A stretch of 64,000 nucleotides of DNA. Origin: an uncultured Gammaproteobacteria bacterium (GTDB lineage Bacteria; Pseudomonadota; Gammaproteobacteria; Pseudomonadales; Porticoccaceae). Location of the stretch: positions 124,001-188,000 of the forward strand of contig CAJXQR010000005.1 in the NCBI GenBank assembly GCA_913058345.1, written 5' to 3'. Every line of letters starts with the position of its first letter. Positions within the stretch are counted from its first letter, which is position 1. This document shows positions 7,265 through 14,607 of this stretch, piece by piece. Made by a program: the position numbers and the translations under genes. The notes beneath the pieces were generated by a model. It saw only the letters and a list, made by a program, of their open reading frames with translations. It made no database searches and was not told the origin of the DNA.

Positions 7265-9697
7265 ATGCTAAAAACTAAAATTACAGCTTGGGTTCAGGAC
7301 AAACTTTTTTCACATCGGATCTTGATTCTATCGGCATTTTGTTTAGTGACCCTGTTTATGGGGTATCACGCATCGTCACTGAGGATGGAAGCAGGGTTTG
7401 AAAAATTACTGCCTTTAAAACACGGATATTTAGAAACGCTTATAAAATACAGAGAGGAGTTTGGTAGTGGTAACCAGCTGATTGTAGCCCTCACTCAGGA
7501 TGAAGGTGATATTTTTAATGCTGAGTTTTTTGAGGCATTAAAGGCTGCGAATGAAGAAGTTTTCTTTTTACCGGGTGCAGCACGACACACGGTGACTTCT
7601 ATATTAACCCCCAATGTGCGCTACATTGAATTAGTTGAAGATGGCTTTTCCGGTGGTAATGTTGTGCCCGCTGAGTTTAGGCCAACTGATGAATGGTGGC
7701 CAATACTACGCAATAATATTATTAAATCAGGCAGGCTTGGCAATCTGGTTGCCAACGATTTTTCAAGTGCTTTGATTCGCGTTGAATTACTCGATATGGA
7801 CCCCTCAACTCGAGAACCGCTGGATTATCAACAGGTCTCCCGAGATCTTGAGGAGAAGATTCGTAGCAAGATTGAAACTGATAACATTAGTGTGCGAATA
7901 ATTGGCTTTGCAAAGTCTACGGGCGATATTGCCGATGGTGCTCGTGTTGTTATGTTGTTCTTTGGTGCAACTTTTATTTTCACGGGTTTGTTTCTATATG
8001 TTTATACCGGTTCAATTAAGGCCACCGTCTTACCTTTATTAAGCGGCCTGGTTGCTGTCGTCTGGCAAATGGGTTTATTGCCGTTGATGGGCTTTAGTCT
8101 TGACCCCATGAGTATTTTGGTACCCTTCCTGGTATTTTCAATTGCTGTTAGCCACGGTATTCAGAAAATTAATGCCTGGCTTTGGCAGACCATGTACGGC
8201 GGTGCCGAAGATGACTGGGGCAATCCAGTTGACCCTCTGCCCGAAAAAGCCGTGGGTGTTAGTGGCATGACGGCTGCCCAGCGGGCTTTCCATGCGCTCT
8301 TTATACCGGGCATTATCGCCCTGATTAGTGACACAGTTGGTTTCTTAACGGTACTCTTAATCGATATTGGCATTATTCAGGAGATGGCTATTGCGGCTAC
8401 TCTGGGTGTTGCATCGATTATCTTTACCAACATGGTGTTGCTGCCGATCCTACTGTCTTACATCAATCCCAGTAAGCTTGAAAAATTGCGCGCCAAGCAC
8501 GAACGCGGTGAAATTCGACGCGACAAGTGGTGGCGGGTGCTGGCTAAGCTAACTCATACTAAACCTTCAATTGTCGTTCTCGTGTTATGTGCCATCTTGA
8601 CGGTTTGGGGCGGCATCGCTAATAACGATTTAAAGATTGGTGATTCTCAAACGGGGATACCTGAGTTACGGGAGGATGCTCGCTACAATGTTGATAGTCG
8701 TATTATCACTGAACGTTTCTCCGTAGGTGTCGATAAACTCAGTTTGGTGATCGAATCGCAAGATAATGCCTGTGTTGACTTCGATGTGATGAATGAGATT
8801 GATCGCTTTGCCTGGCATGTGCGCAACCTGCCGGGAGTTAAGTCGGTGAGGTCTTTAGTCGACAATATGAAAGTGATTCTAACCGCTAATAATGAAGGCA
8901 GCCCCCGCTGGTTTGCCTTGTCTCGTAATTCGAGCACGATGTCGTCCTCTCTTTATCATATGGGCGCAGGCGGTGATGAGTTTATGGATGCGGCCTGTAA
9001 AGCTATGCCGATTAATATTTTTACCGAAGATCACAAGGCCGAAACTATTAACACGATCATCAAAGGCATTGCCGCTTTTGAGTCGACTTTGCCAATAGAA
9101 AAGTTTAACCCACTCTTGGCTACCGGTAATGTGGGAATTATTGCAGCGACCAATGACGCCGTCGAAGACGCTCAATTACCCATTATGTTTTGGGAATACT
9201 CGGCCATTATTGCCCTGGCACTTATTACCTTTCGATCGATTGGCGGTATGCTCTGTATTGTTCTACCGTTGACCATGGTATCGATACTTTGTTATGCGCT
9301 AATGGCTATTCTGGGTATCGGTCTCAAAGTGAACACCCTGCCTGTTGTCGCACTGGGCGTGGGTGTTGGCGTTGACTATGCGGTGTATATCTACAGTAAG
9401 CTGGGGCACTATATTGAGGAGGGCGAATCTATTGAGGACGCTTTCATACACGCAATGCATACAACCGGGCGCCCAGTTATTTTCACCGGCGTGGTTCTCG
9501 GAGTGGGTGTGTGTACGTGGATATTCGCCCCCCTTAAGTTCCAGGCGGATATGGGTATTATGTTGACCTTTATGTTTGTGGTGAATATGTTGGCTGCAAT
9601 TATTGTGATGCCCGCACTGGCCCGCTGGTTGCTAGTTCCTAAATATAAAGCGGCTCAGGCTGCTTTAGGTAAAAACGATGGGCTTCCAAGCCATTAA
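7265..9697 (+). CDS. MMPL/RND-superfamily transporter
   Basis: An 810-residue inner-membrane protein with duplicated RND halves. TM1 lies near residues 19-37, followed by a large periplasmic loop and a first sterol-sensing-like TM block (about 225-400, with ISDTVGFLTVLLIDIG). A second TM (about 435-453) precedes the second periplasmic loop, and the second TM block lies at about 640-790 and contains GVGVDYAVYIYSKL, whose Asp is typical of proton-coupled RND proteins. MMPL proteins of this size move lipids or other hydrophobic molecules. It is downstream of the YCF48 gene (112 bases) and closes the cluster, with a strong terminator after it. Substrate unknown; sterol, wax-ester or hydrocarbon-related cargo would suit the DUF1302/DUF1329 partners. 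Confidence 0.88.
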   Translation: MLKTKITAWVQDKLFSHRILILSAFCLVTLFMGYHASSLRMEAGFEKLLPLKHGYLETLIKYREEFGSGNQLIVALTQDEGDIFNAEFFEALKAANEEVFFLPGAARHTVTSILTPNVRYIELVEDGFSGGNVVPAEFRPTDEWWPILRNNIIKSGRLGNLVANDFSSALIRVELLDMDPSTREPLDYQQVSRDLEEKIRSKIETDNISVRIIGFAKSTGDIADGARVVMLFFGATFIFTGLFLYVYTGSIKATVLPLLSGLVAVVWQMGLLPLMGFSLDPMSILVPFLVFSIAVSHGIQKINAWLWQTMYGGAEDDWGNPVDPLPEKAVGVSGMTAAQRAFHALFIPGIIALISDTVGFLTVLLIDIGIIQEMAIAATLGVASIIFTNMVLLPILLSYINPSKLEKLRAKHERGEIRRDKWWRVLAKLTHTKPSIVVLVLCAILTVWGGIANNDLKIGDSQTGIPELREDARYNVDSRIITERFSVGVDKLSLVIESQDNACVDFDVMNEIDRFAWHVRNLPGVKSVRSLVDNMKVILTANNEGSPRWFALSRNSSTMSSSLYHMGAGGDEFMDAACKAMPINIFTEDHKAETINTIIKGIAAFESTLPIEKFNPLLATGNVGIIAATNDAVEDAQLPIMFWEYSAIIALALITFRSIGGMLCIVLPLTMVSILCYALMAILGIGLKVNTLPVVALGVGVGVDYAVYIYSKLGHYIEEGESIEDAFIHAMHTTGRPVIFTGVVLGVGVCTWIFAPLKFQADMGIMLTFMFVVNMLAAIIVMPALARWLLVPKYKAAQAALGKNDGLPSH

Positions 9698-9712
9698 AAA
9701 CCAGGTGTGAAT

Positions 9713-9742
9713 AAAAAAGCCCGCGTAATAGCGGGCTTTTTT
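9713..9742 (+). terminator. Rho-independent terminator after the MMPL gene
   Basis: The stem AAGCCCGC / GCGGGCTT with loop GTAATA is flanked by A's upstream and six T's downstream. It is symmetrical enough to act in both directions, but the tRNA gene on the other strand ends more than 100 bases away. Confidence 0.93.
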
Positions 9743-9861
9743 ATGGGTTTTAACAGGGTTCTTGGTGTAGCAGGCGGCAAATCGTGTAAGTATGCGTCGC
9801 GTAGTGATAATGCACGGGTGTCGTAATATTGAAATATAAGGAAGGTATTAGTAAAGAAAGA

Positions 9862-9938
9862 TGGCGCCCCCGGAGAGATTCGAACTCCCGACCAATCGGT
9901 TCGAAGCCGATTACTCTATCCAGCTGAGCTACGGAGGC
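9862..9938 (-). tRNA. tRNA-Arg (anticodon TCG)
   Basis: The minus-strand cloverleaf is complete. The acceptor stem GCCTCCG pairs with CGGGGGC (one G·U), followed by discriminator G and an encoded CCA. The D-arm is GCTC…GAGT, the anticodon stem ATCGG/CCGAT has loop CTTCGAA (anticodon TCG, reading CGA), and the T-arm is GGGAG-TTCGAAT-CTCTC. It is an isolated single tRNA gene. Confidence 0.96.
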
Positions 9939-9953
9939 GTAGTTGGATCTAAA

Positions 9954-9969
9954 CCCGCCAATCGGCGGG
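9954..9969. other. GC-rich hairpin just upstream of tRNA-Arg
   Basis: CCCGCC-AATC-GGCGGG is a perfect 6-bp stem 16 bases before the 5' end of the tRNA on its strand. It may fall in the 5' leader of the precursor or overlap the promoter discriminator region. No function is assigned. Confidence 0.4.
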
Positions 9970-10126
9970 CCGCTATTGTGCCAGCTTTGGCAGGTAAAAA
10001 TCTATCGGATTTTACCGCATGTTGAAAAATCCTGGTTATTATTGGAATCTGGCCTGTATGTCGCGTTGGCGACCGTTGGCCTGATATTCCAATTCATTGC
10101 CGGCGCTGGTAAAAATTGCCGCCTAT

Positions 10127-10154
10127 TGGGTAGTATCTTCTGGGTAGTATCTTC
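10127..10154. repeat. Exact 14-bp tandem duplication
   Basis: TGGGTAGTATCTTC occurs twice back to back (10127-10140, 10141-10154) in the non-coding stretch between the tRNA and the MBL gene. It looks like a slippage duplication. Confidence 0.9.
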
Positions 10155-10215
10155 AACAAAACGTTAAAACTTGCGACCTCAGAAACATTTATGATCAGCA
10201 TAAATTTATGGCTAG

Positions 10216-11259
10216 TTAGCCGGGCGCGGGCGTTGAGCGATAATGGTACTCGATAACACCGTTGCTCTCAGTCGCAGCTAGATGACCTTCATCTTCCAGA
10301 ATGTCGCAATGACCGATAATTTCTGACATCACCGGTACGATTTGTTCTTTCCAGGCTTTAGGGAACAGTTCTTTGCCAACCTCCATGGGTGTCATTGGGC
10401 CACCCGCTTCGAGAATGCGACTGATTTTTAGCAGGCGTCTATCCGTTGATAAACCATAGGATTTAATCAGCTCCCGGTGATCTGTGATCGGTGCGCCGTG
10501 GGAAGGATAAGTGACTCGAGCTGGATAAGGTGCCACTTTGGCTAAGGAGTTTTGATATTCGCTGAGTACCCGGGGCCGTGCTTCGCCTGTCTTGCGGGGT
10601 ATTTGAGTCAGGCAGACGGGCGTGATATCAGGTAGCAGATGGTCGCCTGAAAAGAACACTTTTATGTCCTCCTGCCAGTAAACCACTTCGTCGGGGCAGT
10701 GCCCCGGAGTGTGTATGGTTTTCAAATCAAAGCCAGCAATGGAAACGACCTCGTTATCTTTGAGGAGGTGATCCGGCTCCATGGGGTGGTATAAGTCGGC
10801 AATTTTTGCCCGGCGCGAAATGGCCTTGTCAGCCAGTGCCCGGTCAACACCCCAGAGTGCATAGTAATACAGCTCTAATTCCTTGCGCTCTGGCGGTGGA
10901 CGCATACGCTCGTTCGTGAGCCAGAGGTTTTCGTGTGCCCAAAGCTGGCAGTTGGATAATTCATGTATGCGCTGGGCTTGCCCGTAGTGATCAGTATGGC
11001 CGTGGGTAAGGAGAATCTTGTCAATATCCTCAACCCGCAAACCTAACTCTGTGAGACCATCATTGAGAGCCTGCCAGGCTTCGTCCGAACAAATACCGGT
11101 ATCGATAAGAATTAACTCACCCCCAGGCTGTTCGGGGAAAATAAGATAGCTGTTAATGTCACCTAAACCGGGATAGCCGGTAGGGGTAGGGATGCGACCA
11201 ATTCTGCTGGAACTCTCTTCTTCGCTAAAGCGTTTAACGCCAACGTCTTCTTTACTCAT
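10216..11259 (-). CDS. MBL-fold metallo-hydrolase (LACTB2/glyoxalase II-like)
   Basis: A 347-residue metallo-beta-lactamase fold. The metal site is complete: LLTHGHTDHYGQ (HxHxDH), the next His in HTPGHCPDE, Asp in FFSGDHLLPD and the last His in YPSHGAPI. The C-terminal ~80 residues (RRLLKISRILEAGGPMTPMEVGKELFP) form the winged-helix tail typical of the LACTB2-like subgroup. These enzymes hydrolyse thioesters or phosphodiesters. The neighbouring SDR and CoA-transferase genes on the same strand favour an acyl-thioester substrate, which is inference. A 7-bp AGCGGCC/GGCCGCT hairpin lies just upstream of its start (11270-11288). Confidence 0.88.
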   Translation of the reverse strand: MSKEDVGVKRFSEEESSSRIGRIPTPTGYPGLGDINSYLIFPEQPGGELILIDTGICSDEAWQALNDGLTELGLRVEDIDKILLTHGHTDHYGQAQRIHELSNCQLWAHENLWLTNERMRPPPERKELELYYYALWGVDRALADKAISRRAKIADLYHPMEPDHLLKDNEVVSIAGFDLKTIHTPGHCPDEVVYWQEDIKVFFSGDHLLPDITPVCLTQIPRKTGEARPRVLSEYQNSLAKVAPYPARVTYPSHGAPITDHRELIKSYGLSTDRRLLKISRILEAGGPMTPMEVGKELFPKAWKEQIVPVMSEIIGHCDILEDEGHLAATESNGVIEYHYRSTPAPG

Positions 11260-11388
11260 TGTTTGTTTTAGCGGCCTACAGGGCCGCTACCCATTATTGT
11301 CAGCCAGCAATCATGACCAAAAGTGACGCAAATGGGAAGCAATACAAGACTCTGCAGCCGGTATGGCGAGATTGGTTATGGCTAATGC

Positions 11389-12132
11389 CTAGATCAATGA
11401 GCGCTGGCCGCCATCGATAACCAGGGTTTCACCGGTTACAAAACCGGCTTTTGAGGTGGATAAGAAAGCAATCAACTGGGCTATTTCCTCCGCTTCACCA
11501 AAACGTTTCATAGGAATGCGTGATACCACCAGTTTTTCTACCTCAGTGCCGCCAAAGTTGTCGCCCACCATATCGGTTTTAACAAAGCCCGGAGCCACAC
11601 ACATAACCCGTATTTGGTCTCTCGCCCACTCTCGAGCCAGGGCGCGGGTTAAACCTTCAATGCCAGCTTTTGAACTGCAATAGGGCGAGTTGTTAGCAAC
11701 GCCGGTGGAGCCATAGGTCGAGCCAACATTAATCATCACGCCGCCGCCCCGGGCTTTCATCACGGGTTGAACGGCACGCGCAAGGATCCAGGGGGCTACC
11801 AGGTTTATGTTGAGTACTTCGCGAAAGCGCTCGGGGGAAATGTCTTTTGCTGCTGAACCTTCAGTAATGCCGGCATTGTTAACCAGCACATCAATACCTC
11901 CATACCGCGTGCTGACGTCATCGACCAGTTGTTGAAGGTCTTCATCGTTGCTGACATCACCGGTGTGTACACTGGCTTTGCCACCGGCGCTTTCAATTAA
12001 CGACACAGTCTCTTCGAGTTTGGTTTTGTCACGGGCAAAACAAGCAACGTTATAGTCGTATTCCGCCAGGGCAAGGGCGATGGCGCGACCGATGCCTCGA
12101 CTGGCTCCGGTGACCAGTGCAACTTTTTTCAT
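11389..12132 (-). CDS. SDR oxidoreductase, 3-oxoacyl-ACP/CoA reductase-like (FabG family)
   Basis: A 247-residue classical SDR with the cofactor motif TGASRGIGRAIAL near residues 8-20, NNAG, the active-site Ser in INVGSTYGS, and Tyr/Lys in YCSSKAGIEGL. The C-terminal FVTGETLVIDGGQRS is the FabG-type ending. The reaction is NAD(P)H-dependent reduction of a 3-oxoacyl thioester or the reverse. It lies 34 bases downstream of the CoA-transferase gene, so the two are probably cotranscribed. A housekeeping fabG would normally sit in the fatty-acid synthesis cluster, so a catabolic or accessory role is likelier here. Confidence 0.88.
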   Translation of the reverse strand: MKKVALVTGASRGIGRAIALALAEYDYNVACFARDKTKLEETVSLIESAGGKASVHTGDVSNDEDLQQLVDDVSTRYGGIDVLVNNAGITEGSAAKDISPERFREVLNINLVAPWILARAVQPVMKARGGGVMINVGSTYGSTGVANNSPYCSSKAGIEGLTRALAREWARDQIRVMCVAPGFVKTDMVGDNFGGTEVEKLVVSRIPMKRFGEAEEIAQLIAFLSTSKAGFVTGETLVIDGGQRSLI

Positions 12133-12166
12133 AGTGATTTTTCCTTACAGTCAATGGGTGTGAAAA

Positions 12167-13393
12167 TTAAGGGTGGCTGTCGGGGAGCGGTTCGTTAATT
12201 AACACGCCTTGTGTCGTTAAAGCCTGGATTTTTCCGCTGTCCATGCCCAGCAATTGGGTGAGTACTTCTGCGTTGTGCTCGCCAAGGTAGGGGGCGTCGA
12301 GTTTCAGATCATTGTCAAAGGCGGAAAAGCGCAGTGGCATGCCGGGCATGTCAAAACGACCGGCCCCTCTATCAGTGACAGTTCGAACCGTGCCTCGCGC
12401 TTGCATATGTGGATGTTCCATCACTTCTTTGATGGAGAGAATGGGCGCCACCGGGATATGTTTTTCCCCGAGCATTTTAATCGTGGCCGCGTCACTTTCC
12501 TGAGCCTGTAGCCACTGTTCAATAATCGGTGTGAGTTGTTTCTGGTTTTGTGCACGGGCGGCATCATCAACAAAGCGAGGGTCGTCAACCAACTCGGGCA
12601 TACCGATGACCTCACAGAAATCGGGCCAGCGTCGTAAAATGGCAATTAATATGATGTAACCCTCTTTGCTTTTATAGACCCCAAGGGGCCCCACGGCACT
12701 GTGGTGGCGACCGGGTTTGGGCGTATAAGCTCCTTTGCTGGCGCTTACTGTACCTACATTCATTTCGTGGCAGTGGAAGTAGCAGTCGAGCAGAGAAATG
12801 TCGAGAAACTGACCAGTGCCGCCCGTCGCTCGATGGTAGAGGGCACCATTAATAGCCGCCAGCGCGTGGGCGCCGGTCATGGTGTCTCCCAGTGCGGCAA
12901 GGGGAATATAAGGGCCATTTTCTTCATCGCCTATCATGCCGGTAATACCGGCATAGGCCTGGCCGATAAAATCGTAACCGGGTAGGGTGGCCAGTGGCCC
13001 CGTCTGTCCAAAGGTGGAAACGGAGCACATAATGCACTCGGGGTTGAGTTGTTGTACTTTTTCCCAGCTTAAGCCCAGCCGGGCAATGGCACCCGGGGCA
13101 AAATTCTCGAGCACAATATCGGCCTGTTTTACCAGGCCGTAGACTATCTCGCGGCCCGCGTCTGTTTTCATATCGACGCAGACGCTCTTCTTCCCCCGGT
13201 TTTGTTGGATAAAGTAAATACTGCGGTCATTGATTTTTAAACCAACCTGACGAATTTGCTCACCGAAGGGTGCCAGCTCAAGCTTGATAATTTCAGCGCC
13301 CATCTCGGCCATCATGCGACTGGCACTGGGGCCGGCGACATGTTGGGAAAAATCGAGTACGCGAATGCCATCGAGAATATGTTGCTTTTGCAT
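12167..13393 (-). CDS. CaiB/BaiF family (class III) CoA-transferase
   Basis: A 408-residue class III CoA-transferase. The N-terminus LDGIRVLDFSQHVAGPSASRMMAEMGAEIIKLE, the block NRGKKSVCVDMKTDAGREI, and the catalytic aspartate in ALGDTMTGAHA (about residue 169) are all present. Family members move CoA between carboxylic acids (formyl-CoA, succinyl-CoA, carnitine, bile acid or 2-methylacyl donors). It is the promoter-proximal gene of a minus-strand unit with the SDR and possibly the MBL hydrolase. The substrate cannot be read from the sequence. Confidence 0.9.
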   Translation of the reverse strand: MQKQHILDGIRVLDFSQHVAGPSASRMMAEMGAEIIKLELAPFGEQIRQVGLKINDRSIYFIQQNRGKKSVCVDMKTDAGREIVYGLVKQADIVLENFAPGAIARLGLSWEKVQQLNPECIMCSVSTFGQTGPLATLPGYDFIGQAYAGITGMIGDEENGPYIPLAALGDTMTGAHALAAINGALYHRATGGTGQFLDISLLDCYFHCHEMNVGTVSASKGAYTPKPGRHHSAVGPLGVYKSKEGYIILIAILRRWPDFCEVIGMPELVDDPRFVDDAARAQNQKQLTPIIEQWLQAQESDAATIKMLGEKHIPVAPILSIKEVMEHPHMQARGTVRTVTDRGAGRFDMPGMPLRFSAFDNDLKLDAPYLGEHNAEVLTQLLGMDSGKIQALTTQGVLINEPLPDSHP

Positions 13394-13631
13394 GAGTGTG
13401 ATTTGCCTTTTATATTTTTATGGGCTTCGTTTTTTTGTTGGTTAGTCCTTTAGAATAACGTGATCATAAAGTCTTCAGTGCTACGGTGCCAGCTTCATTT
13501 GGGGCAGTACTAGCCTGGTGAGGGCTAAAAAATTAAGCGTTATTTGTCAGCAAAAAGGGTATGACATGTTATGCAATGCCGTCGCTAGTTAAGCACTAAA
13601 AAAATCAATCACTAAAAAGGTAAATTATAAA
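13394..13631. promoter_or_regulatory. Divergent intergenic control region
   Basis: This 238-base region separates the minus-strand CoA-transferase unit from the plus-strand SDR. Both promoters must lie here. I see no near-consensus -35/-10 pair and no strong operator dyad. AAAAAGGTAAATTATAAA precedes the SDR start at 13632 and supplies a usable ribosome-binding site. Confidence 0.4.
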
Positions 13632-14570
13632 ATGGGAAATTTATTACAGGGGCAAGTGGCCATCGTAACGGGAGCAGGCCGCGGTATGGGTCGTACGCAC
13701 GCACTGGCGCTAGCGGCGGAAGGCGCAAAAGTGGTGGTAAACGACCTTGGTGGTTCCGTGCTCGGGGCCGGTGATGACGCCAGCCCAGCGGATGACGTGG
13801 TCAATGAAATCATCGCCGCCGGTGGTGAGGCGGTTGCCAACTACGGCAATGTCACCAGCGTCGCCGATGGAGCAGGTATGGTACAGCAAGCACTGGATGC
13901 TTTTGGTCGACTCGACATCGTTGTCAACAATGCCGGCAATATCCGCAATCAACTGTTTGTGAAAATGAGCGAGGAAGAGTGGGACAGCGTTATCGCCGTA
14001 CATCTCAAAGGTTTGTTTGCTGTGACCAGACAAGCGGCGGACATTTTTCGTAAGCAGGGCAGTGGTCGCATTGTAAATACCGCATCTGAAGCTGGTTTGG
14101 GTGGTTATGCAGCCTCTAATTATGCGGCTGCGAAAGAAGGCATTGTCGGCTTCTCGCGCACCTTGGCCTTGGAATTAGGGCCTTATAACGTCACCACTAA
14201 TGCCATTCGCCCACGCGCGGGTACGCGTATGGCCGGCGCTGTCGATATGAAAAAAGCCTTGGAAATGGCCCGTGCTGGCAAACTACCTCTGCCTGAATTT
14301 ATGTTTGAAATTGAGGAAATGACCGAAGATTCTGACACTTTTGCTCCTGAGCAAGTTTCTCAGTTGGTGGTCTTCCTCTGTACCGATGCAGCTTCGCATA
14401 TCAATGGTCGCGACTTTATTGTCGGCGGTGGCGAAATCACCCTCGTCTCTCTGCCCACCAAAGAGCGTAGTATTTTCAGTGACACCCGCTGGACACAGGA
14501 GCAGTTGCAGGCGTTGATGCCAAAGACCTTGGCTAAGGGGCTAAAAAACCCTGCGACACCGCGCACATAG
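13632..14570 (+). CDS. SDR oxidoreductase resembling the MFE-2/17beta-HSD4 dehydrogenase domain
   Basis: A 312-residue SDR. TGAGRGMGRTHALALAAEGAKVVVNDLGG is the long acidic-ending cofactor motif found in multifunctional-enzyme 3-hydroxyacyl-CoA dehydrogenases, and the inserted DDASPADDVVNEI loop fits the same group. NNAGN, NTASEAGL and NYAAAKEGIVGF supply the Asn, Ser and Tyr-Lys residues of the active site. The C-terminus is longer than in FabG and includes FIVGGGEITLVS. The likely reaction is oxidation of a 3-hydroxyacyl-CoA or steroid-like hydroxyl. It stands divergent from the CoA-transferase unit, and its end faces the Wzz-fusion gene (37-base gap). Confidence 0.85.
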   Translation: MGNLLQGQVAIVTGAGRGMGRTHALALAAEGAKVVVNDLGGSVLGAGDDASPADDVVNEIIAAGGEAVANYGNVTSVADGAGMVQQALDAFGRLDIVVNNAGNIRNQLFVKMSEEEWDSVIAVHLKGLFAVTRQAADIFRKQGSGRIVNTASEAGLGGYAASNYAAAKEGIVGFSRTLALELGPYNVTTNAIRPRAGTRMAGAVDMKKALEMARAGKLPLPEFMFEIEEMTEDSDTFAPEQVSQLVVFLCTDAASHINGRDFIVGGGEITLVSLPTKERSIFSDTRWTQEQLQALMPKTLAKGLKNPATPRT

Positions 14571-14607
14571 CACACGTAGATAACAATAAAGCTAACGACC
14601 GACTCGT

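Noticed and set aside
9862-9938. tRNA-Arg as an integration site for a mobile island
   Set aside because: No duplicated 3' tRNA end and no functional integrase are visible in the window; the recombinase-like domain at 14.6-15.1 kb is a degenerate tail of a membrane protein.
9943-10167. 74-codon open frame beside the tRNA
   Set aside because: It spans the GC hairpin and the tandem duplication and has no protein-like signature.
11270-11288. AGCGGCC/GGCCGCT hairpin as terminator of the FabG-like gene
   Set aside because: On the minus strand it is followed by A's, not T's, and it lies in the leader of the MBL gene.
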